Assembly: GCA_027604505.1 (NCBI GenBank)
Contig: JADIIX010000153.1
Coordinates: forward strand, 4,807-47,599
Source of the DNA: Gonapodya sp. JEL0774
Lineage: Eukaryota > Monoblepharomycota > Monoblepharidomycetes > Monoblepharidales > Gonapodyaceae
Direction of reading: 5' to 3'
Length of the DNA: 42,793 nt
Made by a program: the position numbers and the translations under genes
Shown here: positions 32,921-42,793 of the stretch, piece by piece
Layout of the letters: each line of letters starts with the position of its first letter
How positions within the stretch are numbered: position 1 is the first letter of the stretch
Notes under the pieces: model-generated
What the model was told of the DNA's origin: nothing
Seen by the model: only the letters and a program-made list of their open reading frames with translations
Database searches by the model: none

Positions 32921-32961
32921 AGTACGTTCCTCCATCGATCATTCCTTGGATTGCAAGAAAG

Positions 32962-34126
32962 CGACCACGAAGGGTCACCCGGCGGTCCAGTTGAATGTGT
33001 TTGATGTCTTGGACACGTTACCACAATACCCACACTCACCAAACACACCGTTCCAGCCCCAAAACCTACCTTTTATAGATCAAAGCAACCTCAGGATCCT
33101 CCACATGGAGAAACCGAGTACGAACATTCCACAGTCTCGGGCAAAGTGGTCGCCCGCTATCTCAACTCCCTTCTTCCTCCACCGGAGCTCCTGGCCACCT
33201 TCTCTCACGCAGTCGATTGCCCAAAATGCAACTTGCAGTTGTCGTGGATTATCGCGTATCTAGCCTGCTCAGATGATGACCTCCCAGGCAACGTGAAAAC
33301 CAAACTTTCAAGAATTCAGAGGAGGCAGTTCCACGCTATTCTCGCCGCATCTCCCCTTCGCACGAAGCTACTCGATCGCGTTCTTGAAATAGGATCTGCC
33401 TTTGCTGAGTTGCACGAAACACGCCCATTGCGCGCAACATTCGGTTTTGGGAGCTCGCCTGTGGAGGACCTCAATCGCTTTGCAGTATTGTGGCACCATG
33501 CCAAGGACCTCCGTCGGCACGTTGTCACCACCACTCCCATTGTAAAAGCACTACTCGACATCGGGCTTCTTTGCGATGGCACTCCCACACTCACACATCT
33601 CACTACTGGGAATGAGAAGCTCACTGACGGTATCACGCCTGAGAATTCACTCGAGACCCAGAATGAACTGTTGGAAACCGTTCTAACGGGAATCAACCTG
33701 GCACTGGGTGAAGATTCGACGGGCGCCATTGCTCGTACCATTGTGAACCATCCTTGAATCTGCGCCGCCGGAACCACTGGCTCCGCACATTTCGAGGCCA
33801 AGCCGACTTCTCTGATCTATGGCTACACGCAAATCAGTCGCTCCCACCATCGCGTTCCCCGCTCTCTCGGCGACAACAACTTTTCGTTTCCACCCCCATG
33901 TTCAAGAGCCGGCTGCCTTGTTGCCGATGAGCTGGACGCTCCCGGCAGGGAGGAAGATGGAAGCGTTAAGTTGCAAAAGTGTAAAGGCTGCGCACTCACA
34001 AGATACTGCTCTTCATCGTGCCAAAAGGCTGATTGGAGGTGGCACAAACTCATTTGTGGGAAGGACAAAATGCTTTCACCGTCGGATACGTTTCGGAAGC
34101 GGTGTGAGATCTCAATTTCCCCATAG
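32962..34126 (+). CDS. MYND zinc-finger protein (5' end unresolved)
   Basis: Exons 32962-32996, 33057-33742 and 33797-34126 join in phase; at least one more exon lies upstream. The C-terminus is a MYND finger: CSRAGC...C(K)GC...CSSSC...HKLIC, with the Cys/His spacing of the family, ending CEISISP. MYND fingers bind proline-rich partners. The ~230-residue middle part (CPKCNLQLSWIIAYLACSDD, LRATFGFGSS) is not recognised. The main exon's frame meets a TGA at 33755-33757 but stays open beyond it in the same frame. A 54-base intron (33743-33796, GTGAAC...TTCGAG) of length divisible by three would remove the stop. It is convergent with the next gene, with 66 bases between stops. Confidence 0.75.
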
Positions 34127-34192
34127 TATTTCTTCCTAAATTTCGTACTTTCTCTGCGTAGTATGCTTATAAAATCGTGCGATCAATACAGT

Positions 34193-34697
34193 TCATTTGA
34201 CACATGCGGCTGCCTTCTCCTTTTGCTCCCTCCGAAACTTATCCATCGACCACTTCTCCCATCGCTCTTTATACTTGACGGTTCCTGTACATCAGATGTG
34301 CGCATGTAAAAGTCAATCCCCTATATATACAAAGACTTGGTACATACCTCCGCAACACGATCCCCACATGTTTTGGTACTCCTCAGTCCTCTCATTATAG
34401 AAGTCATCGAGCTCCTTTTGTGTGGCAATATGTCGGACATAGGTCTCTTTTGCAACTGCGATCGGGTTAGGACATCCGATTCATTTTCGATCCCGGCGAC
34501 TCACATATGTCTTCCTCCATCACGTAAAAGCCTCCCGCTCCATCGCTATACGACACAATGTGTCCGGAAGTGTGAGTGTCGACATCTCGAGTTGCCGAAT
34601 GCGATCGTAACCGATCAATTTGTGAAGCGTCAAGTTGCGCCCACCCTTGCTGGGTGAGGGATGTCGCCGTGGATTCGTCAATGAGCTCCGCAGTCAT
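34193..34697 (-). CDS. Uncharacterised 130-residue protein
   Basis: Exons (minus): 34505-34697, 34348-34455 and 34193-34284; both introns have clean GT-AG borders and phases close to 130 residues. I do not recognise the family. It is soluble and charged, with no signal peptide or membrane helix. The middle reads SDGAGGFYVMEEDIFAKETY, then ELDDFYNERTEEYQNMWGSC; the C-terminal third is helical and basic (YKERWEKWSMDKFRREQKEK). Three tryptophans and a CC pair sit in the last 45 residues. The exon structure and biased composition argue for a real gene. It starts 133 bases from, and divergent to, DNAAF4, which makes co-expression and a flagellar role possible but unproven. Confidence 0.75.
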
Positions 34698-34830
34698 GGG
34701 TGGATGACAGGGGGAATTTTCGAGGGGGGTTGCAAGTTTTTAGTCTGAGTTGGGATGTCCCACGCTTTCCCCTCCTACAGCCTATGTAGCCTAACCTTCG
34801 TGAAACATCAACCTTTTTTGGAGTTGGAAG
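34698..34830. promoter_or_regulatory. Shared divergent promoter region, unknown protein / DNAAF4
   Basis: 133 bases between outward-facing start codons. I looked for an RFX X-box type palindrome, common before flagellar genes in animals, and saw no convincing match. Confidence 0.5.
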
Positions 34831-36521
34831 ATGCCAATCCAGGTCAAGGATTTCCAGTTCAGTGAATCCGAAGAAGAAGCCTCGATTGTTGTCAATCTCA
34901 AGGGTGTGGCATCTTCAAAAGTCGATATCTACTGTGCGTCTGAGGGGATCTTCATCTCGCCGTTCTCTCGTGGGACTCATCACCGCCCGTTTTCCCGAAA
35001 GCCGATGACAGCTACATCAAGATTAACTACCCTCCCTACTTCTTTGAGCTCGATCTCTATGACCATATTGATGATGCGGCGTCTCGGGCGACTATCGCTG
35101 GTGGAGTGGTATCATTTCATCTGGTCAAGGTGATTTTTTCTGACTTCGAAGAGTCACGACCATTTATTTCTGCTAAAATCCAATTTAAATCCTTCCCCTA
35201 GGTTAGATCCTGTGTATGGACATCGGCTCGAAGTGCGCTACCCATCGAGGAGCTCAAGGAACGGCGGTTGGCAGCGCAAGCGAGGTTGAGAGTACGACAC
35301 GAAGCAGTCAGTATGCTGAGCATCATATTCTGAAAACATAAGGAACTCACTTTTTTGTACTGATAGGAGGCCAAGGAGCGTCAGGCTAAGAAACACGAAC
35401 AGGAACGAGCAATGGTGGAGAGACAGCTAAAAGTTGAGCAGGCACAACGGGCTGAAGTGGAGGAAGCAAAAAGGCGAGAAAAGAGTGAGGCGGCAGTGAG
35501 TTTTGGTCTGAGGTAGCTCACGATATGATCTTTTGACCGAAAACGTGCGGTTTGTGCAACAGGACTCCCTGCAGAATTGGCTGGAAGCCTCCGCGGCGCC
35601 TGCACCTGCGGAGCCTGCAAATGATTTGGAGCTTACCGAAGAGGAGCTTGCCGAGGTGCAATCTCGTGTACGGAAACAGCTTGAGCGTGGGTTCGAATCA
35701 TCAAGGAGGTATCCAGTGCACTCATTGATTCTCCACGGTAGACACGCATCCCACCAAGAAGCCTCCACCCCCACCTCGCAAACAAGGTGATATAGTCATT
35801 ACTTTTACGCCAAGAGTGCAACGATCAGCCGCAAGGGAGAGCGAAGATAGTAAGTGAAGATGCCGTCAAGCGCACACTTCGATAAATCATTCGTGCCTTC
35901 TTCCATTCCCACTTGTGCACCAAACAGTCAAGTGGCAAGATTACGTGAGGCGCCAAAATAACTCTACGGCGGAGAAGAAGGAAGATTCGGCGGGACTTCA
36001 TGAAGAAACTCGTGAGTAGCTGACAAACGCTTTTGTTTCGGCCTTTGCGAGTACTTCGCCTGACATGCCCCTCATTCCTTCTTCTCCCAGCGTCCCTTCT
36101 TATTACCCGTGCTAACCACTTTCTTTCCACGTCCGACTTCAGCTCAGCTCTCGCGGCACTCTCTGCCGCAGTGTCCCTCTCCCCTCACGACCCGACCTTG
36201 CTCGCTAATAGAGCTGCGCTGCACTTGCGAATGGAAGATCACAATGCAGCCGTAGCAGATTGTGAGAGAGCGATGGAGGAAATCGGTGAAGCGGTCGCGA
36301 GGGCTGCCGTTGAAGAGGGTGTGCCAGAGAGCAGTGTAGAGGAGGGCGCGAAGAAGTTAAAAGCAAAGATCTGGGCGAGATGGGGTGCCGCAGAGGCTGG
36401 TAGGGGGAATACTTTGGAAGGTGTCAAACTACTCGAGAAGGCATTGATGCTGAACCCTGGATCACAAGAACTTCAAACGGACGTCGATATGTTGAGATCA
36501 AGACTGGAACAAGTTTGCTAG
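34831..36521 (+). CDS. DNAAF4: Dynein axonemal assembly factor 4 (DYX1C1)
   Basis: Cytoplasmic co-chaperone that pre-assembles axonemal dynein arms with HSP90/HSP70; specific to organisms with motile flagella. Exons 34831-34933, 35002-35129, 35202-35306, 35367-35495, 35563-35715, 35759-35849, 35928-36011 and 36091-36521; phases close to 407 residues. The N-terminal CS/p23 domain (about 1-78) starts MPIQVKDFQFSESEEEASIV and has YPPYFFELDLYDHIDDAASR. A central coiled coil follows (about 90-155, rich in Glu/Lys/Arg/Gln). Then comes the family linker PPPPRKQGDIVITFTPRVQR, and C-terminal TPR repeats (about 265-407) with ITRANHFLSTSDFSSALAAL and HDPTLLANRAALHLRMEDHN. Exon 5 to 6 uses an unusual GTGCAC donor and is the weakest join; the protein matches the family on both sides. 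Confidence 0.94.
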
Positions 36522-37008
36522 ATTCGGCCGATACCCGCTTAGTGTACGCATGACAGACACCGCTATAAACATGAATAGTTTCTCTCCTCTCCTCTTCCCA
36601 GCCCAGTCTCACTTACTGAACATTTCCGGACACTTTTCAGGGTGATTCAGAACAAGGTTACACCTTGGCGAAGAGGAAAGAAAAGGCCGCGTATCCCTTC
36701 TCCAAAGAAACATATAAAGTAAACACCATGCTTTAATTGTGTTTATTTATTTCTTCCCGGGGTTGTTGCTGTTCGGAGAATTCCCCGGCTTTCACCCATT
36801 TGTCCTTTTCCAATCGTGACACAACATCGTCGTTCAACATCGATTGCCATTAACGTCTCATTAACCTGCCATTAGGCATACTGGATTTTCATCTTCGCCC
36901 ATTACTGGCGCTCTTCGCCGCAACTTCTACTCCGCAAACTTCCCGTTGGCTTGACCCAATTCGATCTGCATCACTATTTCCCCATTTGCAATACCACTTA
37001 GCGTTGCG
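36522..37008. other. Intergenic region, DNAAF4 to MAP2K
   Basis: About 490 bases, moderately AT-rich near 36720-36760 (likely the 3' end of DNAAF4). A direct repeat of CCATTA near 36846-36875 is the only structure noticed. It probably carries the MAP2K promoter. Confidence 0.5.
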
Positions 37009-39022
37009 ATGACCGCTCTTGTCAACTCATTTGATTCTCTCTCAATCAGAGGTGAGTACCCCTGATCGGTTGAGCCTGATTGCTGGGATTTTAGTCTTGC
37101 TTCATTGGCAACGATTGGCTAACATAAGCTCCGTAACCATTCGCATCAATTTCCCTCCCGGATCACATCCACTTCCTTCCGCAATCATTGTATCCAGACG
37201 GTGCTGTTACCCCCGACTCATCCGCTGGACCATCCTCAGCCTGGATTCACATTAGTCCAAACCCGCGAGCTGCCGAGGCTGAACACCCACGACTTGGTAG
37301 TTTGGGACCCACGGACTCGACCTCTTCTGTACTTGACTCGGTGGTGTCATCGACAACAGGATCCCCGGCTCCGTGAGTTGGGCAGACGACATGCGGGTGA
37401 TCGTGGACGAGCCAGTTGCTTTGCTATGATTGATCGTCCAAGAATCATCGCCAATTTAGACAGTTTCTCAAAGGGGGTGGGCATTTTCTCCCTGGAAAAT
37501 CGACCTTAAGCTTCCAATTGCGTGGAATGCGGAGTGATGATGCAATTTCGAAGCCACAGGAGCACAGGATATTATTCGTACTTCACAAACCTATGAGCCA
37601 CTTCAACTTACTCCGTTTATTGTGATTCTTTATGGTGTGTTAGTGTGAAACGGAAACCCAGGAAAGGCCCCCACCTGAAACTTCCCTCCATCACACCGAA
37701 CAACGCTCTTCCCCGCCCCCCTGACTCGGCAGGATCCGACGACCAATCCACGAGCATGCTTGTCAACCGGGAGTACGTGAGCCCGCCCGCCATTGAAATC
37801 CCGCAAGGGTGCTACCTTACAGAACTCAGAGAGGAGGATCTCGACGTCGTCGCGATGCTTGGGTCAGGCAACGGCGGTGTTGTGCAAAAAGTATGGCATA
37901 AACCAACTAGCACTATGATGGCCCGGAAGGTGGGTGTTGACAGAAAGTCGGTCCTGTAGCTCAGAGCTGGGAGCCTTATTGTTGACCTTCATCCACCCGA
38001 AAACCAGCTTATTCATGTTGAGAGCAAGTCGAAAATTCGAAAAATGATCATTCGGGAGCTCAGAGTCCTTCATGACTGTCATGATCCTCATATTATCACC
38101 TTTTACGGAGCATTTCATAGGGAAAGTGACGTCAGCGTGTGTATGGTGAGTTTGACTGTGATATGTCTCGGCATGTGATTAGTCAAAGAACGGTATCCGT
38201 GTATTTGTACCACCATCCAAATTAGGAGTACATGGACATTGGATCACTCCACAACCTTCTCCAACAAGCCGGCCCTCTCCCTGAAGATGTAATTGCTCGA
38301 ATATGTCTTGCCATGCTTAAAGGCCTAGTCTATCTTCACTTGGAGTTGCGGATTCTTCATCGTGGTGAGTTTGGGTGAAGAACTGTTGATTGGACATATA
38401 ACCACACGCTAGTTGTTCATAGACGTGAAGCCTTCGAATGTACTGGTCAATTCGTTGGGGGAGGTTAAACTGTGCGACTTTGGCGTGGCTGGAATGACCG
38501 TCAACTCTGTAGCAGATACTTTTGTTGGTACGTCAAACTACATGAGCGTGAGTAAGCGGAGTGAGCCTTGTAGTATCCTTTCATTCTAACCCACTGTGCT
38601 AAATCATATCGCGGATCCAATTTGGTGGGTACCTCGTCAATCCTCGAAACCTGTACGGGCGAATTGTGCAGCCGGAACGAATCCAAGGCGCCCAGTACAG
38701 TAATCGCTCCGATGTCTGGTCCCTCGGTATCATGGCAATTGAACTCGCGCTCGGGCACCACCCATACCCTTCTGCAGCTGGTGCCGGCGGTGAAATGCCC
38801 ATCCTTGAATTAATTCAGAATATCGTCAACGAAGCACCACCCTCTCTCCCCGCTGAGAAATACTCGCCTGAGTTTTGTGATTTTGTCGATCGCTGTTTGA
38901 AGAAGGAGGCGTCACAGCGAAGTTCGCCAAAGGAATTACTACATCATCCATTCGTGATCAAGAAAGGCGGAGATGGGCACCTGGATCCTGAATGGTTAAA
39001 GAAAGTCACTTCTACTACCTAA
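37009..39022 (+). CDS. MAP kinase kinase (MEK1/Ste7 type)
   Basis: Dual-specificity kinase that phosphorylates a MAP kinase in a signalling cascade. Exons 37009-37051, 37198-37372, 37644-37929, 38008-38145, 38226-38364, 38423-38547 and 38672-39022; phases close to 418 residues. A MAPK docking site lies at residues 75-86: a basic cluster KRKPRK followed by LKL. Glycine loop GSGNGG (146-151), ATP lysine Lys168 (MMARK), [20 protein letters not shown], catalytic [11 protein letters not shown] (259-269) and DFGVAG (279-284). The MEK activation loop has Ser289-xxx-Thr293 ([10 protein letters not shown]), the expected S-x3-T phosphorylation pair, then NYMSPERIQG restored across an intron, and HHPYPS. 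Resemblance is closest to MEK1/2 and Ste7. All key residues are present. Confidence 0.95.
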
Positions 39023-39154
39023 CTATCTTGCTTTTTATAAATGCATTGAATATTGTATGTCTACTCTTGAAAAGTGCTGATATAGTGCCAGAGAGAATCA
39101 TGCTCCCCCTGTAAAGTGGAGTTGCAACTGAACGTGAAGAGTCACGACAGAAGA

Positions 39155-40819
39155 ATGGCCGACGAAGAGGAAATTCCCGACCCATTCGAAGTTTTCGTCA
39201 GAACCATTGGTGAGCGACCATCAGCTTCAAACGGATTCGGGAGTGATGTCGGTTTGACGGTCCTGCCCATTGATCTGCCTCCTCGATCGAAGATGGAAAG
39301 AAAACTGAGATAAGCGTTATTGAGGGTAACACAGTGGAGGAGCTTAAAGGTTTGCTACCAGCTCTTGTCGGCCATTGAGAGTCTCACTTAAGCTTATAAC
39401 GATCATATTTTCGAAGAGCTCCTCGAGGAGATATTGGAGCCGTCCATCCCTGCCGCAGACCAGAGACTCATATTTTCGGGACGCGTAATGGAAAATGAGC
39501 GAACGGTCTCATTCTACAACATTAAGGCTGGTGCGTGGGCAAAGTGACCTGTATGTGACGGGTTGAACTCAACCCCTGAACGGATGCTGTACTTTCCTGA
39601 TTCAAGGAGCAACGATTAATCTGGTCCGTCAAGCAAAGTCGGCGGCGCGAGCGCCACCCCCTCCTTCCCAGCAGCAAGTTCCCCAGCGGCCTACCACCAA
39701 CAACTCGTCGATCCCGGGAATCCCGGGATTTGACTCAGAAGGCCTGTCCGCTCTTATGAATACTCCCATGATGCGATCAATAACGGAGAATCCGGAAATG
39801 ATGCGACAAATGATGATGGCTGATCCTCGCATTCGACAAAGTACGTTGAGGGAACTGCGTTACTCAAAGTGAAACTATCACTGACGCCAATTTTCTCTTT
39901 CGTATGCGAAAATTGATTTGCGACGCAATACGACGAATTCAGTGGCTGAAACTAATCCAGAGTTCCGACAAATCATCAATGATGATGGCTTCATGCGACA
40001 AACCGCTCAGCTTGCTCGCAATCCTTCTCTGATGAATGAGATGATGAGGAACCAGGATCGAGCGCTCGCTCACATCGAGAACATCCCTGGAGGTTTCCAG
40101 GCGCTCTCGAGCATGCACAGACAGCTTCAGCCCCTGACAGCACCACCAGAGGATCCCAACGCACCTTCGGATGAAGCGAGTCGGCAGATTGCTGAAGCAC
40201 TTGGTGCGAATCGGAGGCATGGGGAGGGTGTCAACACCGATGTAAGACTTCGCTGCGTTGTTGAATGAATGGTATCGAGGTCTCACACAAAGAATCGCCA
40301 GGCCCTTCCCAATCCTTGGGCCGCTCCCGCCGCCCGCAATGCTGTCACCACCGGTTCCGCCAATCCATTGTCTGCTCTACCGCCGTTCCCTTTCCCCCCT
40401 TCCACTTCTTTACAACCGAACCCGTTCATGCTCCCCTCTCAGACACCACAACCACCTAGCACAGCATTGCCGGGAGCGCAAATGCCCGGCATTACTCCCA
40501 CTTTGGGAACCGCGTCACCAATGAATGATGCGTGGATGCAAATGTTTGCGAACGCAATGGGGACAGCAGGGAGCATTCCAACTCAATTGCCAGACCAACT
40601 CCTGCCGCCTCCGGAAGAAAGGTTTCGTGAGTGAGTATTACATTGAAATCAATCCACATCTTTTACTGTGACTGAAGATTGTTGCTGTTCCTTTTCCAAA
40701 GCCAACTGCAACAACTCACGGATATGGGATTTACCGACACACAGGCAAACATACGGGCATTGCTGATGGGCGGAGGGCAAATTGACGCCGCAATAACGTA
40801 CTTACTTCAAGGAATTTAG
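39155..40819 (+). CDS. Ubiquilin / Dsk2-type UBL-UBA proteasome shuttle
   Basis: Carries ubiquitylated clients to the proteasome. Exons 39155-39209, 39293-39349, 39393-39530, 39607-39840, 39943-40241, 40293-40630 and 40702-40819; phases close to 412 residues. Ubiquitin-like domain at about 13-90 ([20 protein letters not shown] and [17 protein letters not shown]), split over four exons and slightly longer than usual between its strands. STI1 repeats follow: [40 protein letters not shown], then [14 protein letters not shown] Pro/Gln-rich linker precedes the C-terminal UBA domain ([20 protein letters not shown], ending [10 protein letters not shown]). An AATAAA at 40826-40831 just after the stop may be the polyadenylation signal; the COPE start follows only 90 bases downstream. 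Confidence 0.95.
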
Positions 40820-40909
40820 CAGTAAAATAAAGTTCATTGAGTTCCATGATCCACGCTGGCACTTTGCATGCCCTCCCCCAATTACCCCCAACGAAAACCA
40901 CTTGTAGTA

Positions 40910-42132
40910 ATGTCGGACCCAACGGATGAGCTTCGTTCGCTCATGAACAATTTTCATCTTGGAGCCTACCAGGTTCGTCTTCGTTTTGGATGGAAGCTGG
41001 TGGCTTCCTTTGATGATATCGACGATTCACTGTTCCTTCTCACAGGCTGTTGTCAATGAAGCTCTCAATCCTGCCACAACTCCGCGATCCGAGGGAGCAC
41101 GTACGACACCTCGTACTCGTCTTCAATCAAGCTTTCCCTTTTCTCATACACGGTGACTGCCATTCCCATACACAGGGTTGCTCCGAACGGTTTACCTCTA
41201 CCGCGCATACACCGCACAAAACAAGCTCAACCTCGTCCTCTCCGAAATCACACCACAACAACCTGCAGAGCTCCGTGCCGTCCGGATACTTGCTGGGTAC
41301 CTGCAATCCCCGCAGAACAGAGAGTCCACGCTCGCGAGTGCGAAGGAGCTCGCCGCGACCGAAGTGGCCGGGAAGCCCGCCGTTGCTGTGGTGCTAGCCA
41401 CGGTTTTCTACCATGATGGGGCGTATGATGAGGCGCTGAAACTGCTGGCGATGTTCCCCAAGGATTTAGAATGGTTCGTTTGCCAGGCGATCTGTCGTCC
41501 AGTCCGTCGTCCTCCTTTCTCTCACACCACGCCTCCCACATTCCCAGCGCCGCACTCACCGTCCAAACCCTCCTCAAACTCAACCGCCTCGACCTCGCCC
41601 GCTCCACCATCGCCACCATCAAAACGTGGGCTGAAGACGCTAGCCTCGCTCAACTCGCAGAAGCCTGGGTGAACCTCGCCGCCGGTGGCGAGCAGAAAGC
41701 ACAGGAGAGCTACTACATATTCGAAGAGCTTGCGTCGCCTCAGCTGGTGTCGTCCAAGTTGGTGACAGGACAGGCGGCCTGCCGGGTGTTGCAAGGCAAG
41801 CCTGTCGAGGCCGAACAGCTGCTCATGGACTCGTTGAACCGGGACTCGACCAACCCCGAAACACTCGTCAATTTGATCGTGGCCGCGCAACTTTCTGGAA
41901 AGCCTGCCGATCTCATCGCGAGATACACAAAGTGGGTTTCTCGCTTCCACAGCGGGGACGGTCCCACCGTTTCTCACAAATTACAATTCTTACCCACCGC
42001 TCGTGTTCATGGTGTCTTGTTCGTCTCAGTGCCCTCCGTGATTCTTCTCCCTCTCACCCTTACCTTGCCGATCTTGCACTCAAGGAATCGCTTTTCGACC
42101 GTTCTGCAACACGGTACCAAACGTCATTCTGA
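40910..42132 (+). CDS. Coatomer epsilon subunit (COPE / Sec28)
   Basis: Subunit of the COPI vesicle coat (retrograde Golgi-ER traffic), which stabilises alpha-COP. Exons 40910-40972, 41046-41100, 41176-41473, 41548-41931 and 42030-42132; phases close to 300 residues, the family's normal length. The protein is a helical TPR-like solenoid: start DELRSLMNNFHLGAYQAVVN, then LLRTVYLYRAYTAQNKLNLV, VLATVFYHDGAYDEALKLL, AWVNLAAGGEQKAQESYYIF and FEELASPQLVSSKLVTGQA. It ends with HPYLADLALKESLFDRSATR, a conserved C-terminal motif. AATAAA at 42152-42157 is a likely polyadenylation signal. It shares the COPI pathway with the KKxx signal on the BAP31 protein, but the two genes are far apart. Confidence 0.95.
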
Positions 42133-42149
42133 GGACCCTACTGTAACGC

Positions 42150-42359
42150 TCAATAAATTACAGATAAATTGATATACCCCAATGTGTAGGAGAGGTTGTG
42201 ACGATCGCCAAACACTGATAGTTCAACATATTCATCGTACAGCATCATGCCGCGGTTCACGCGACTCCCATCAGATGAACGTTGGGCGGTTCCCCGTACA
42301 TGGTTCTCGAACGATAGCTTCACTTTCCCTTGAACGCGCGTAGCAGAGTCCCGAGTCAC
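42150..42359 (-). CDS. Unidentified exon candidate, minus strand
   Basis: A 69-codon open frame whose central part reads KVKLSFENHVRGTAQRSSDG then SRVNRGMMLYDEYVELSVFG, more protein-like than neighbouring frames. A possible acceptor (TTCAAG) precedes GGAAAGTGAAGC. I do not recognise it, no second exon was found with confidence, and it overlaps the COPE 3' flank on the other strand. It may be the last exon of a gene running in from beyond the window or just chance. Confidence 0.25.
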   Translation of the reverse strand: MTRDSATRVQGKVKLSFENHVRGTAQRSSDGSRVNRGMMLYDEYVELSVFGDRHNLSYTLGYINLSVIY

Positions 42360-42793
42360 TCGCAGCCGCCCTGATGCTGTGATGGTTCAACAACCATGAA
42401 TTTCTGGACGCTCTATTGTGTACACCGTTCACGTCCCGACTCAGCTCCCACCCATCCCATCCTTACCCACTTGGCACACCAACACCAACCCACCCCACGC
42501 ACCACGCACCCCCCACCACCTCCCGAGATCAACATCCCCGCAACCGCAACCGACCGACCCGGGGGATCTCGCGTGTCGCCCGACCGCACTGTTCGCCCCT
42601 GGACGGTAGAGTTGGAGCTGCACGGGCATCGTCGCTCCTCACTCCTCACTCCTCACTCCTCACTCCCCGCGGTTTAAGAACTCGCGGACGATGTTCAAGA
42701 ACTCTACGAGGCATCACAGACCCCCGGAACCGGAACCGGTGCAAAAAAAAAAAAAATTATAAACAACACGAAACTACATCAACACACCAACCG
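42360..42793. other. Window end, low-complexity DNA
   Basis: C-rich and CA-rich from 42430 to 42600, then a 7-base tandem repeat, then an A13 run at 42744-42757. No supported gene. Confidence 0.4.
42636..42666. repeat. 7-bp tandem repeat (CTCCTCA), about 4.5 copies
   Basis: Perfect head-to-tail copies of CTCCTCA/CACTCCT between TCGTCG and CCCCGCGG. Confidence 0.9.

Noticed and set aside
33819-34139. 106-codon frame with its own ATG in a different frame from the MYND exon
   Set aside because: The overlapping frame carries the complete MYND Cys/His pattern; this one does not.
21366-39022. Ste20-type kinase and MEK-type kinase as one signalling cassette
   Set aside because: They are 12 kb apart with about eight unrelated genes between, the kinase families rarely cluster by pathway in fungi, and no MAPK or MAP3K is present.

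Overview
The window looks like a piece of nuclear genome from a flagellated (zoosporic, chytrid-type) fungus. Genes are dense and split by many GT-AG introns, mostly about 45-100 bases. Typical fungal genes (Ssr2/Rsc8-type SWIRM protein, Eaf7, Bap31 with a KKxx end, NNP nitrate transporter, Ste20- and MEK-type kinases) sit beside flagellum genes (DNAAF4/DYX1C1 and a giant ASH/MSP-domain protein). No rRNA, tRNA, CRISPR or phage feature was seen. All gene models were built by hand from reading frames and splice signals. Phases close exactly, from start to stop, for 14 of the 16 main genes; the 5' ends of the sensor gene and the MYND gene are unresolved.

Layout. 1-3.7 kb: a minus-strand membrane sensor with a large ectodomain. 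3.7-7.2 kb: low-complexity, GC-rich DNA with microsatellites. 7.2-10 kb: exosome subunit RRP45 (+), with unusually long, repeat-bearing introns. 10.6-13.1 kb: SWIRM/ZZ/SANT chromatin-remodelling subunit (-), head-to-head with a bacterial-type ribosomal protein S17 gene (+). 14.1-15.2 kb: BAP31-like ER protein (-), head-to-head with a ~1840-residue ASH-domain protein (+, 15.3-21.1 kb). 21.4-24.7 kb: Ste20/GCK-type kinase (+). 25.2-27.3 kb: Eaf7 (-). 27.6-29.5 kb: nitrate transporter (-). 29.5-31.1 kb: intergenic DNA with a 508-base inverted-repeat element and a dispersed repeat. 31.1-32.5 kb: 2-oxoglutarate/Fe(II) oxygenase (+). 32.9-34.1 kb: MYND-finger protein (+). 34.2-34.7 kb: an uncharacterised 130-residue protein (-), head-to-head with DNAAF4 (+, 34.8-36.5 kb). 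37.0-39.0 kb: MEK-type MAP2K (+). 39.2-40.8 kb: ubiquilin/Dsk2 (+). 40.9-42.1 kb: coatomer epsilon subunit (+).

The genes do not form one pathway; this is mostly a housekeeping neighbourhood. Three compact divergent pairs (start-to-start gaps of 114-154 bases) suggest shared promoters. The least explained items are the apparently effector-less sensor, a nitrate-transporter intron made almost wholly of a dispersed repeat, the expanded RRP45 introns, the short inverted-repeat element, and the unknown protein paired with DNAAF4.
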